A DNA stretch of 64,000 nt. It comes from Chenopodium formosanum (lineage: Eukaryota > Streptophyta > Magnoliopsida > Caryophyllales > Amaranthaceae). The notes beneath the pieces were generated by a model. The model was not told the DNA's origin and did not search any database. It saw only the letters and a program-made list of their open reading frames with translations. The stretch lies in the NCBI GenBank assembly GCA_024500155.1, contig CM044872.1:51093460-51157459 (forward strand), in the 5' to 3' direction. Positions within the stretch are counted from its first letter, which is position 1; every line of letters starts with the position of its first letter. Positions 1-11,601 of the stretch are shown here, in pieces. Position numbers and translations under genes: made by a program.

Positions 1-19
1 TTTTCTTCTTATACAATTT

Positions 20-200
20 TACCCCAATTATTGAGCATCAAGGCACTAAGCAAGGCTTGACTCACTTGATAAGGTTCTTACCTTAGGGGTTCAAATTTTG
101 CAAGTGAGGGGGTGGGGATCCCGTTACCTTTCCCCCTACTCACAACTACTAGCCCAAGAAACTATGAAGATTGAGGTATGGGCAGGGTTCATCTCCTTAC
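20..200 (+). repeat. Possible tRNA-derived SINE-like sequence
   Basis: On the plus strand a B-box-like segment (GGGGTTCAAATTTTG, near 86-100) follows an A-box-like segment about 45 bases upstream. This is the pol III promoter layout of plant tRNA-derived SINEs. The downstream G/C-rich text ending near CTCCTTACC also looks like dispersed repeat. There is no clear target duplication, so this is only a pattern match. Confidence 0.25.
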
Positions 201-488
201 CAGTTTAAATTTTTTTATTTTTTTTTTTAAAAAAAAATTGAAAAAAAGTGTATACTAAGGCACTGTGCTGAGTTATGTCTTCCAAAAATAGAGACCAAAA
301 TTTAGCTACAACTGATATACAGTTCCCATGCCCTTAGTACAGGTGTGGTCATTCTTAATCAATTTCAATTCACTTCATAGCAGATGGCAAATCAGATTTC
401 AAAGTATGAAGGAATTGATAGTCGTAATGTATGCAAATACAAGCCCGAAACACCCAAATGTAATTTTTTCGGCTTTCTTACAACACTT

Positions 489-762
489 ACGAGGTGTTTG
501 GTACACACAACTAAGGTCTAAGGAATGGATATGAAGTTGCTAAAAGCCTAAAACCTATACATAGTGTTTGTTTAGGAAGATTTCATTTTCTAAACCTATA
601 CCTCAAGCTCACAAGGTAATGGGTTTAAAAACCCAAGGAGGGAGACAGGTATGTATCATATTAAACCCATATTCCTGAACAAAACCTAACAGTTGGAATA
701 GAGAATCAAGTTCAAAATCCATGATTTCAAATTCATACCAACTTGTGAACCAAACACACCTT
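489..762. mobile_element. MITE-like element with imperfect terminal inverted repeats
   Basis: The left end reads AGGTGTTTGGTACACACAAC and the right end, reverse-complemented, reads AAGGTGTGTTTGGTTCACAA. These are imperfect terminal inverted repeats of the kind seen in many short plant DNA transposons. There is no coding capacity. The target duplication is not clear, so the superfamily is unassigned. Confidence 0.4.
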
Positions 763-1134
763 CAGTATGTTTCAAGAGCCTAAGATAATTCAATTCAATC
801 TTGCCCATTTAAATAATTTAATCGAGACTTCTCAATAATTGTAACAGATGATAGTAAAGGGTGGGGACAATGTATTTTAACGGCTTCATATGGACATTCT
901 TGTTTTGCAATGCTATTTTATCAAGACTTAGATATTATTGCTATTATAAAAATAAAAAATAAAAAGCTAATATTTAAAAAGAATTAAAAAAACAGAGATG
1001 TTGATAATAAGGAACAAATGAGATATTGGAAACAAGAAAAACAATAAAGTTCGAACTTTCAGGAGTAGCATAGTTTAGAAAGTACTTCTAATAAATAATA
1101 ATCTTTCCAATAATGGAACTTCAAGAAAATTTAC

Positions 1135-3100
1135 CTTTCGGGATACTGATTGCTTTCCTCTCTCCACCCACTTATTCTTCATAGCCTGGGAAAATCCTAT
1201 CTTAAAAATAGAAGGATCCACCTTTTTCTGCATCCAACAAGAAAAATCACATTAAGATCCTTCACTTTATCAAACAGAACAAATCAAATATACAGCAAGC
1301 AAAAACTGCACACCTGAAGTTCATCAGGTGAAATACCTTCGGGTGGTATAGCTGAGAATACTTGCATTTCAGGTGAGCCTGCAGCAGCATAAAGTTTTCC
1401 TTCTTCAGTGAGAACCCAGTTTTCCTTCTTAATATCCTACAATGGCAAACACACATATTCACTGTAATAAATGTGATAAATGCATAAATCCAAGAAAATA
1501 AATTGCCCTAAAATCCTGTAATTTGAAAAAAAACATATTAGCGATAAATATTCCAAATTTAATTCAAGAAAATACCTCCCCAAAAGCTTAAATCCATGGG
1601 CAACGGCGCAAACAATTTTAACTTTTACATTTTCATCAAGTTAAACAAACTGAACTAAATTCGCAAATAAGCACTCAAGTCCCACCCTCCATTTGCATAA
1701 TTAATAAATAAAATGGCTACGAGAAAGAGTTGCTAAACCTCAAGGCCAATAATTTCCTATCCAACCAAAATACACAAACCACCTTTTTTTTTTTTTTTTT
1801 TTTTTTTTTTTGTAAAATTTGGAAATTTAAAAACCATAACACATCTTCACCTCTAATCTAATTAAGCAAAAAGATCAGTGCATACTAAGCTGATTTACAT
1901 CTTCCTAACATAGCATTCACTTATAATTTTCTAAACCTCTGAGAAAAAAGAGGATTTTAAAAAAAAAATCAAGTAAATACAACCAAATCAAAATAAACTG
2001 CATAATTCAGCTTCAAGAAAATAGACAAATTCCCAATATGTAATTTATTAAGCAATCATTCAGTTTCAGAGTTCAATGAAAGCAATAAAGCATGAAAGAG
2101 AAGGATAACCTGAGCAAGAACAAGCCCATAGCCATTAAGGCTCTTGGTAACATTGATCACTTCTTCATGATCAATCCCAAATTCACTGGCAAATTTTCCA
2201 GAATCTGGAATTTCTTCACTCTTTTCCAAATAGAGCAAAATAGCGTCTTCCGCCATCTTCTGCTAACAATCCTACAATAGTTGATTGTTATTATTTGTCA
2301 ATAATCATAGGTGGGTTGGAGGGGAGAACTATTTGACATTAAATGAGTATCAACAATAACAAAAAGAGTGAAAGTAAAAAATAATAATTAAGCACTTGTA
2401 TAATACACGCTTCTCCAACAACAACAAAAAGTTCACATATCGCCGCTTACTAACTTTTATACCAACGTGTCACCTGGGTGACAACTTTTATACCAATTTG
2501 TTACAAAGGTGCTAATTTTAATAATTGGCCTTGCTAATCATTAGGGCCGGGTGATGGCTCGAGCTAAATAAAATTCAGGGGTGCTCGGCTTGAGTTCAAT
2601 AGGATTTAAGGGTGTTCAGCTCAAGCTCAATAGGATTTAGGCAAGCTTGGCTCGATGGCGAAGCTCAATGAGCCTCGAAACCCAAGGTCAGCCTAATGCT
2701 CCAATAGCCACAAAAAGCTCAACTCGTGGACTTAATTAGGCTTGAATTATGCAACACATTATCGACCAAATTTGATTCAAGTATCACATAAATAATTTTA
2801 GTAAGGAAAGGCATATTTGATTCAATTATCAAATTTCTAGCAACATAATCGTTGGTTAAAATCTTAGTAATTAGAACCAATAGTTCAAATTTTCGAACCC
2901 TAAATTTACTACACTGACAATCAAATTGAATGAAATTAAACCTTAGATTGTGAAATTAACATGATGATTACAAATAGAAACAACAAATTACCTCAGAAGG
3001 CGATTTAATGGGGGATACAAGTATCAGAAGACGCTTCAATGGAGAACGTTGAGTGCTTGGTGGATGAGGAGTTTTTTTTTTTTTTCCCTTATATTCGCAA
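1135..3100 (-). CDS. Phenylalanyl-tRNA synthetase alpha subunit, cytosolic (5' part only)
   Basis: This is the start of a gene for the alpha subunit of cytosolic phenylalanyl-tRNA synthetase, which charges tRNA-Phe as an alpha2beta2 enzyme. Three phase-0 coding exons can be read: 2256-2110 (49 codons, starting MAEDAILLYLEKSEEIPDSG), 1436-1314 (41 codons, with NWVLTEEGKLYAAAGSPE) and 1227-1135 (31 codons, ending RGKQSVSRK). All splice sites are GT-AG. The 121 residues match the N-terminal winged-helix region of eukaryotic PheRS alpha, which is about 480-500 residues long. A probable 5'UTR exon ends at 2992 and its intron runs to just before the ATG (acceptor at about 2261). The catalytic-domain exons are absent from 1-1134. 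Either they lie beyond the window edge after a long intron, or this is a truncated copy. Confidence 0.85.
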
Positions 3101-4757
3101 TTAGAGTTATTCAATAGGTTAGACTGATGGAGCGGTGGAGCCCCGTTGAAGTATCGGGAGTACGGAGTATTTTAGAAATTGCGCATTAACAAGAAAAAAC
3201 CCTAATCCGTCACAGCTATAACTTTTTTTTATTTGAAAGGTAAGATGAAATACCCTATTGAATTAGCATATCTCACAAGTTTAGCAGCTCCGCAAGTCAT
3301 CGCTTAAGAATAGAGGGAGAGGTAAGAGAATTCCTTTTTCCAAGCATTTTATAGTTAGTGGGGTTTGAAGTTGTGACCACAAAGTCACAAGATGAGTTCT
3401 CCACTAATTCCACCAAGCTTTGCTTGGTATAGCCACTGCTATTAATGGGTCAAGCGTCCAATAAATAAATGTGATGAGTCCAATACGGAGTAAGAAAGAT
3501 ACGTAGTACACTTCTAGTTTTAACTTTTATCTTTGATTTGACACACTTCATTAAATCTGGTTTATCAATATTACATCCAAACTTAATCCTAATTAACTAA
3601 AGTAATCAAAACGTTAAGTAAATGTTAATAATAGGTTAACAGCAATTTTGACTTAACATGACTTGACTAATAGTAATGAAGTGTATCAATTAGAAATTCC
3701 CTAAAAAAAAGGGATAATATTAAGTGTTAAACAACTCCATTGCATCCTTTAGTCAAAATTAAATTCGACTCATGTGTTATTTTCAATCTATTACATTGGG
3801 TGATTTTGAAATCAAAGTTTTTTTTTCTGGGTAATTAAATATGCAAATCGACGATCATTGACTTAACGGTTTTGAATCATATTATATGATTCATCTCAAA
3901 ATTCTTTATTTCTCTCCATGATTGGCTATGATGGATATAGAAAGTCAAAGAGTCACATACCGGTTTATCTACTGAGGAGAGGAAAAATGGGTGTAATTTT
4001 ATCGAGTCTTTTAGAACCTATACTTTACTCGGGCTATAATTAACTAGACCTAGCCTGGTTCACATTAATTTATTGTGCACCACATTAACTTTAGAGAGAA
4101 CATGGACGTTTAATTAATAAAAAAGGCCACTATGATAGTATGATGAAACAATATGGGTGGGCAAAAATCCAATCCGAACGATTCGATCCGTGATCTGGTT
4201 GATCCGATTCGAAAAGTTGGAAATTTGATCTGATTTTTTCAATTTCGGATATCTGAAAATTTTCGGATCGAATTCGGATTGCGAATCTAGAAAAATCCGT
4301 ATTTGATCGGATCCGATTTTTTAATATAAAAAAAAATTAACTAACTTTGCAACAAACTCCCACTTATAATGTTAGCTCGAATTAAAATGTAATATTGTAT
4401 TTGTAATCTTGGATTTTTAGTCAAGTGTTTTTTTTATAAGTATTTTTTCGTTGCCTTAATAATTAAGTGAACCTTATTGCATTATTATGCTTGAATTTGT
4501 TGCGTTTATTTAATTTTTTACAATTATTATGAAAGTTCATAAAATATAAGATTTTACATAACTCAAATAAGGGGCTACCAAAAGAAATACCAAATTTTCA
4601 ATATTAGTATGCGGGTAGGATATCAGATGGCCGATTCGAAATTTTCTCGATCAGAAATAGCCAGGCCTATGAAACAAAGGTTATTATGTTAAAATAACTC
4701 ATTATTTTATTATTATAAAGATCATAAGAGATTAAACTTTTTTAATGAAAGTTTTAA
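2300..4757. other. 5' intron/UTR and intergenic AT-rich DNA with dispersed repeats
   Basis: This stretch has no coding sequence that I recognise. At 2540-2760 there is a repeat rich in GAGCTC/CTCGGCTTGAG words inside the PheRS 5' intron, and it resembles the repeat flanking 12.95-14.0 kb. At 4155-4330 there is a second repeat built from GATCCGATTCGAAAATCCG-like words. The sequence GATCATAAGAG...TTTTTTAATG occurs both at about 4718-4746 and at about 6278-6305, on either side of the solo LTR. Confidence 0.5.
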
Positions 4758-4760
4758 TAT

Positions 4761-6230
4761 TGACAGGCTAAAGTCGTATCACCTAATCAAAAGTAATTAC
4801 CTAAGTCCTCTAACTAAAGTAGATAGGGAAGTAGGGTCGAATCCACAGGGAAACTGGTCTTTCTATTCCTAATTAATTATTATAATCCAAATTATTAAAG
4901 TAACCAATATTTGTTGTGATTATAAACTATACTACGAAGATTATGAGTAAGGAGAATAATTAAGGAAGAAATCAATAATAATAAAGCCTAGGGCATAGGT
5001 TCACTAATAAACAATATTCCAGGGTAAAACACAATAATCAATCATCAATGCATTAATTAATCAGATCATAAAGGGCTTTCACTACGTATTACAATCGCAG
5101 AATTAATTTACCGGTATTAAATCTCATCTCTCGAATCTCGACCTAACCATTTATAAATTAATCTGCCTATTGAAACTAAGCCTAAACATCAATTCTCATC
5201 TCTCGAATCTCGAATCAATATTGCTAAACTCATACAATTAAACCTGGCCAAATCTAATTGCATAGCATTAAAACAATCAATAGGAAATCAATTAAGCATT
5301 AATAATCAACAATCATAAAATTACCCTTTCATATTATTTATCAGATCCCCAAAAACCCTAGAAGGAAAACTACTCAGACATAATTAAAACTAAGCAAAAC
5401 ATAATATTTAAACAAGACATGAAAGAAAAATAGAATGAATAAAATACTGAGATTAATTAAGAGAGAAATCGTACCAAGACGACGGAATTACAATAGAGTT
5501 GAGGAACAAGAAAGAAAATAAAGTCTAGAGAGAGAAAGTTGAGTAGAGAGAAGGAAGAGAATAAAAACTAGAGTAAGAATCATGAAGAAGACCCCTAATC
5601 TTGCCTAATAATAACACATTAATACTAAGCAAGACAATCACCGCTAAACAAAACAAATCGGAAATCAAAACTCCCTAATTCTACACGCGCCCGGTCGGGC
5701 AAGGGCTCGCCCGACCGGGCCCGCCTTTTTCCTCTCAAATGCTTTCTCGCGCCCGGCCGGGCAGTGGCTCGCCCGACCGGGCCCGCCTTTTTTTTTGCCT
5801 CTGATGATTTCTCGCGCCCGGCCGGGCGCGTGCACCGGGCGCGTGTTGATCTGGCCCGCCCGGCCGGGCGCGCCTCCGGGCGGAGAAGGTAGTCTTGGGC
5901 GAGGCTTTTGGGCCTCGAAACCTCCAACTCTTGGGCCTCCGAACTTGGCCCAAGTCCTCAAATCTTCATAACCGAGCCCTTAATCACCGATTTGATCCCT
6001 CCAATCGGCCTTGGGCTATCGAACGCAGTCGCGGTCTTCCAATACTTGTAGATGCTCCTCGAAAAACCCGGGAAAATGCTCCAAGTACACAAATTCCTAC
6101 AAAACTCAAGCAAAACTACCAAAGCACTGGAAAACACAAATTAGTAATAAAAGTGGCTCGTAGGAGCCAAAAACACTACTAATTACGACCAAGGGACGGG
6201 GATAAAAATATATATAAAATGAACACATCA
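4761..6230 (-). mobile_element. Solo LTR of an LTR retrotransposon (Tat/Ogre-like by look)
   Basis: The element runs from TGACAGGCTA to GAACACATCA, so it has the TG...CA ends of an LTR. It is flanked by a perfect 5-bp duplication, AATAT (4756-4760 and 6231-6235). No internal domain, primer-binding site or second LTR is present, which makes it a 1470-bp solo LTR. Reading on the minus strand, its 3' part has the phrase TTCGACCCTACTTCCCTATC near the end, also found (diverged) at 21.25 kb. The middle (5683-5885) is a G+C-rich block of palindromic CGCGCCCGGCCGGGC-type modules. The open frames there come from this base composition and are not genes. Family assignment is inference. Confidence 0.85.
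5683..5885. repeat. GC-rich palindromic module array inside the solo LTR
   Basis: Three to four modules of about 75-85 bp repeat the theme CGCGCCCGGCCGGGC...GCCCGACCGGGCCCGCC. Each can fold into a strong G+C hairpin. They are very unlike the AT-rich surroundings. A diverged version of the same design sits at 20045-20340 in the second LTR. Confidence 0.8.
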
Positions 6231-6311
6231 AATATACTGGTCACTTTCAATAATAATAAAGGTCAATACTCAATATGATCATAAGAGTTTTAATTTTTTT
6301 TAATGCACTAA

Positions 6312-9300
6312 GGGCCTGTTTTGATTGACTGAAGTGGGTTGAGCTGAAGTGAAGTGAACCGAACCGAACTTAACATTTTTTTTTAGAACGCTCTAGCAAA
6401 TTCAATTAATCACGGGACAAAGATTCCATACGCACATAAGGAGAAACAACTTGGGGACAATGATTTTCCCAAGTTTGTTCGAAACCAAAAGGAACAATTT
6501 TTGCTAGATTATGGGCTACAGTATTGCCATTACGTTTCACATGGGACCAGTTTACAGACATAAAATTAGAGCACAGAGCAAGGATATCTCCAAGTACGGC
6601 ATCAATATCCACCGAGTGAGCGTTCTTCGAAAGTCTGTCGTCAATGACCAATTTGCAATCGGATTCGAGGATAATCTCATTAAAACCATATCTTCTACCG
6701 AGTTTAAGAGCAAACTACAAAGCTTTGGTCTCAACAACTTCAGGTGTCCAGTGAGCACGATACCTCCTTATAGCAACAACAAGCACCTTACCCTCATGAT
6801 CTCTGGCAACAGCCCCAAGTCCTACCCATTCCTCATCCGAGAGACAAGCATCGACATTTAGTTTAACAACATTAGCAGGAGGGGCCGACTAGTAATCTAG
6901 ACTTGGCGAAGAGGTCAGACCCACAGAACCATAAATACGCACAGTATACTTCCCTTGTTCCTTGACATACCTGGCAACTCGAGCAGCAATGATCGTGTTT
7001 GGGGTAGTTTTGTTCTGAAACACTTCGCCATTTTTCTCCCCCCCCCCAGATGCACCACGCAAGATACATCCCTCGTTGCACAATTTTGGGGTCTAACTTT
7101 TTCCAGCTCACTACAAGATCGCAAATAGACTCAAAGTCGTTCCATTTTTCCATTTCAGCACATGAGCAGTCCTCCAAGAGTTCCTGAACACGAACACACC
7201 CCACGAAGGCATGATTGATTGTCTCGACCTCAGAATTACACCAGGGGCAGCTATTATCAGTGATGAGATGACGATGGTAAAGCAAGTTTCGTACAAGGAG
7301 TGTCTTTGTACAAAGTCTCCAGAAAAAATGGCACACTTTCGGAGATACATTTGCTTTCCAAATTTCCACCCAAGCATGGTGGAAGGTGTCCAGAAGGTAT
7401 GCAGATTTAACCGTATAGTCACCCCTTTTCGAGAAAGCCCAAGTAAGTCTCATCTTCTTGATCCCTCTCGCTGATAAGAATAGCTAGAATACATTTCATA
7501 TCTCTTTCTATAAAGATCTCTTCAACCAAATCATATCTCCATTCCGAGTTTATGGAATCAAATAAATCACTCATCTTAGAAAGAGTGGTGGTTTCCTCAC
7601 TAAGGATGTGACGTCCCTCACCATCCGCAACCCAAGGGTCGGACTACAAGTTAATACTTCGACCATTGCCCACCTTCCATAAAATCCTCTCTTTAATAAT
7701 TGCCTTCGACGACCAAATGCTTCTTCAAGCAAAACTTCCTACCAATCCCAGAAAAGAATCAAGAAAATCCGAATGAGGATTTTGCTTTGAAAACACGACC
7801 AAGAAGAGAAGAAGGGGCTTTCACGAGTCTCCAAGCTTGTCTTCCCAAAAGAGCATCATTGAAAACCCCCAGATCACGAAACCCCATACCGCTAAGACAT
7901 TTTAGCGTGTACATATAGTCCCAACTCTTCCAATGTGTTTTCCGTTTGCCACTAGACGAACCCCACCAAAATCTTGTCATTGTCGAATGGATACGATGAA
8001 TAATCGAAGTCGGAAATTTATAAACTCCCATCAAATAAGTGGGGATAGCCTGGATGATCGATTTTAGAAGAATTTCTTTACCCTCCCTGGAAAGAAGTTT
8101 TTCCTTCCACCCTTGCAATTTTTTCCAAAGCACTGCCTCAAAAATAGCTTTCTTTGACCGCCCACAATTGTCGGAATTCCCAAATATTTCTCATGTCTGT
8201 CAACTTGTCGCATATTAAGTATATTCATCAAAGCTTCTCTCTGCTCAACAAGAACACCCTTACTAAAAAAGACCTCCGATTTTTCATAATTAATTTTCTG
8301 TCCGGATGCATTTTCATACTGGTTGAGAATATCAACTACAACTCTGCATTCCTCTCGATTGGCTCTAGTAAATAGTAGACTATCATCCTCAAAAAGAAGG
8401 TGAGAAAGTTCAGGCCCATTATGACTTGCTCTGGCACCATGTAGAGACCCGTCCCTGATCTTATTCTGCAGCATACTAGAAAAGACATTAGGTACCAGAA
8501 TAAAGAGATACGGGGATAGAGGGTCACCCTGTCGGAGACCCTTAGTAGGAGTAACCGAACCGCAGACTCCGCCGTTGATAATGAAGGAGTAAGAAATAGA
8601 AGAAACACAGTCCATCACCAAATTAACCCCTCTACCATCAAAACCCATTGTCAACAATAGTTTCCTCTGCAAGCCTCATTCAACCCTATCATAAGCTTTA
8701 CTCATGTCAAGTTTCATTGTCATTGTGCCCTTCCTGCTAGTACTTCTATTTTTCATCGTGTGGAATATTTCTAAAGCAATCAGAGCATTATCAGTAATGA
8801 GGCGCCCCGGCACAAAAGCACTCTGATTTTTAGAGATAATATCCGGAAGGATATGTTTGAGTCGCATGACAATAGATTTTGACACCAATTTATAGAGCAC
8901 ATTACAAAGAGCAATAGAGCGATAATCAGCAGTCTTTGTTGGGTCTTTAATTTTTGGGATAAGCACAATATTGGTATTGTTCACATGACTAGGATAAGAA
9001 AAACCATGTAAAATATTACAAACAAAAGAAGTCACCTCATAACCAGTGATGTGCCAAAACCGCTGGTAGAAAATGGCATGAATGCCATCCACGGATACAT
9101 TTGCTTAAGTACCGCTAGGATTTCATCCTTTGAGAAAGGCCTCAAGAGAGCTTCATTTACTTCGATAGTAATGCAAGGGCTGATATTGGTAAGAGCGTCA
9201 TGGACATCAGATTCGGTGGAGAAGCCATTGAGAATAAAGATTCGAAGTGTTTAGTGATGATACCCTCAATATCCTCATCATCCTTCTGCCAAACATCATT

Positions 9301-9969
9301 ATCATAAAAAATACCCCCAATAAAATTCTTCTTTTTTCTTTGAGAAGCTTTATGGTGGAAGTACTTGGTATTTCTGTCACCATCCCGAACCTCCGAAACT
9401 CTGCTGCGAATATACCAGTAGGTCTCATGAGCTTCATTTAACTCATCCAATTTTTTCTCAAGATCTGCGCATTCTGCCGAATTCTGCTGTTGTTGGGCTA
9501 GGTGTAATGCCTTCTCAGTCTCCGCAATCTGGTCACCCAGCTTATGGAATTTTATTTTGCTCCAAACTCCCAAACCTTGAGAGACAGCAGCCAATCTGCC
9601 AATGGTTAACGCCCCAATCGAGCCCTCCCACGCTTCTTTGATTTTTTCCTCACATTCATCATCCAGAATCCGACCTGTCTTGAATTTAATTTTTTTTTTT
9701 CTTGTATCTTGTACCCTTACTCTTTGCATCATGTCGAATTAGGATAGCAGCATAATCAAACTCATATTGAACAAGATGCTCTACGGCAACATTGGGAAAT
9801 AAGTTACACCACGAGGAAGATGCCAAGTACCTGTCCAAACTGAACTTAACTTATTGGAGCTGAACTGAATTGAACTGAATATTTTAGGAGAGAAGGAAAT
9901 TAAGATAAGAATTGAACTGAACTTATTGGAGCTGAACTGAATTGAAAATAAGCTGAAAAGAACAGGCCC
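6312..9969. mobile_element. Tourist-like (PIF/Harbinger) MITE, split by a LINE
   Basis: The left end GGGCCTGTTTTGATT and the right end (reverse-complemented GGGCCTGTTCTTTTC) are inverted repeats flanked on both sides by TAA (6309-6311 and 9970-9972), the target size and sequence of PIF/Harbinger elements. Only about 190 bp belong to the MITE itself (6312-6374 and about 9842-9969). The rest is the LINE insertion. The interior has GAACTGAACTGAA-type words. Confidence 0.8.
6375..9841 (-). pseudogene. L1-type LINE, 5'-truncated and decayed
   Basis: This is a non-LTR retrotransposon on the minus strand, flanked by the 9-bp duplication GAACTTAAC (6366-6374 and 9842-9850). Its poly-A tail appears as the T-run at 6376-6384. 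In order, the reading fragments show the end of an endonuclease domain (about 9840-9700), a reverse transcriptase (9092-8064: NQSAFVPGRLITDN, TMKLDMSKAYDRVE, GLRQGDPLSPYLFILV), a zinc-binding region with CHFFWRLCTKTL and CPWC near 7330-7200, and an RNase H-like tail (6651-6406, VKRNGNTVAHNLAK). It is not functional. Frames are broken near 9090-9150 and 8130, a TGA follows KAYDRVE near 8674, and the RT catalytic box reads FEDD rather than the usual Y/FADD. The 5' start inside the endonuclease marks ordinary 5' truncation. Confidence 0.9.
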
Positions 9970-9972
9970 TAA

Positions 9973-10475
9973 GTCAAAATTTAAAACTTAAAACGAAGTA
10001 TAATAATTGTATCCCATCTCCCCGAATCGCGTTTCTTATGACATAGTACATTTGTTAAATTTGCATTAAAAAAAAACACTTGTTAAATTGGCGGCATGTT
10101 CCCAAAAAGCAACCAAGAGGGGGTAGGGGATGCTGAAGAGGCACCCTTTCTCTTTTCCTCTACCCAAATTTATCATTGTTGTTGTGTTAATCAACGCCTA
10201 GTAAGGATTCAGGAACTTGTATTTTAATGGCGATGCATTAAACTATTAGGAGTAGAGCATTCATAGTAATTGTACAAGTTACATCGATGCTCATAAAATA
10301 AACTAAAATTGTTCTAAGAATCTAAAAACAGTGGTTCAGCCAGCAATGTAATACATTGAAGAGGTGATATGACAAAAGTAGAACAAAAAAAATTGCAAAA
10401 CAGTCTAATTAGCACTACAAATCAAATGAGCTAAACCAAAGACAATCCCCAACTTTAAGACAGGAACAAAGTCGA
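9973..10475. other. Intergenic / 3' flank of the first F-box gene
   Basis: AT-rich sequence between the Tourist-like MITE and the end of the F-box gene. It probably contains that gene's 3'UTR (about 10250-10475). I see no other gene or repeat here. Confidence 0.5.
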
Positions 10476-11600
10476 TCATACAAGGGAGACAAGGCTGTTA
10501 ATGTATGGAAAAACTTCATACCGAAAATCAGAAGGTGATTCATTGCACAATGTCGTAGTTAGGGTTCTCATATCATGAATAAACACCTTCTTGCCATCAG
10601 CTTCAAGTACAAGCATACCATCCCACACGAACAAAACTCGTAGCTGATTATTTTTCCCAAGTCCCATGTCTGAAGATTTCAACTGAACATCATGCTTCAT
10701 CATCCAAGGGCCACCCGCCTTAAATTTCATTGGCATTGTATTGCTATGTATATTGCTCAACACATTCACCTTAATGGAAAAACCAGTTGAAGACGCCCTG
10801 CAGAGCTTCCCATCCATCATCCCCAGGGATGTATCGGCATATGGCTGTCTGTTGTTGACAAATGCCCCACAAGCAGAAGTTTCCGTTGCCTTTTCTTTTT
10901 TCAAATCAAAGATCAAAAGCTTCCCACAAGTTGTTGGCCAATAGGCAACTCCATTCACAGTAATCCCTTTTGAAAACGTAAGTTTTCTACTGCTGAAGAA
11001 CATCTCTGATGCAACTTTCCAAGAATCTTGCAGCGATGAGTAGATCTCAAATTCATAAGCTTCCTCAATGTCAGTAGAAGCAAAGATGCATACAACCTTA
11101 TAATCAGGCAAGAAATTCAGCAGTGATGGTTCAAACTCAAAAGCAATTGTAGGATCAGATCCATGATTGGCAGTAGGCTTAGGAAGTTTCTTCCACTGCT
11201 TATTAACAGGATTGCAGACATAGTATGGCTTATCCCCAGAGCGGCCTTGGCAGCAAAGCAGGCCATTAGAGGAGGCCTTCACATCAACTGCCTCGGGCAA
11301 AAACTTCAGTTCTTGGTCCGGCACACCATGAGCCATTCGGTCAGGGGAAATGAAGAAGGGAGGTTTTCCTGGTGACTGTAAAAAGAAACCCGAGATTGAG
11401 GACAATGCAATCGACTGATTATGGATGAAGAAGGGAGACGAGATCAGAAGATTCCAATCCCTACACACTGCACGAAATCTTTGAAGTGTTTTTGCTGGGA
11501 GATAACGAAGGGCATGCTCTCTGAGAATCTCTCCGAGGTCCATGTAAATTCTTTGAAACTTACTCACGTCCCCACAAGGTTTCTTCATTACTCTATTCAT
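10476..11600 (-). CDS. F-box protein (tandem copy 1)
   Basis: This predicts a 374-residue F-box protein, expected to act as substrate receptor in an SCF E3 ubiquitin ligase by binding SKP1 through its N-terminal F-box. The F-box lies near residues 20-62 (YMDLGEILREHALRYLPAKT, RFRAVCRDWNLLI), followed by a plant F-box-associated beta-propeller-like region with GLLCCQGRSGD, YYVCNPVNKQWKKLP and YEFEIYSSLQDSWK. The coding region is a single exon. I chose the ATG at 11600 because a GT-AG intron ends at CAG|GATG one base upstream. Its donor is at 12729/12728, so an earlier in-frame ATG at 11615 falls in the intron. It is a paralogue of the gene at 16270-17376. The target protein cannot be told from sequence. 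Confidence 0.85.
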   Translation of the reverse strand: MNRVMKKPCGDVSKFQRIYMDLGEILREHALRYLPAKTLQRFRAVCRDWNLLISSPFFIHNQSIALSSISGFFLQSPGKPPFFISPDRMAHGVPDQELKFLPEAVDVKASSNGLLCCQGRSGDKPYYVCNPVNKQWKKLPKPTANHGSDPTIAFEFEPSLLNFLPDYKVVCIFASTDIEEAYEFEIYSSLQDSWKVASEMFFSSRKLTFSKGITVNGVAYWPTTCGKLLIFDLKKEKATETSACGAFVNNRQPYADTSLGMMDGKLCRASSTGFSIKVNVLSNIHSNTMPMKFKAGGPWMMKHDVQLKSSDMGLGKNNQLRVLFVWDGMLVLEADGKKVFIHDMRTLTTTLCNESPSDFRYEVFPYINSLVSLV

Positions 11601-11601
11601 C

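Noticed and set aside
5625..5961. Overlapping Arg/Pro/Gly-rich open frames on the minus strand
   Set aside because: They arise from the GC-rich palindromic block of the solo LTR, occur in several frames at once and match no protein family.
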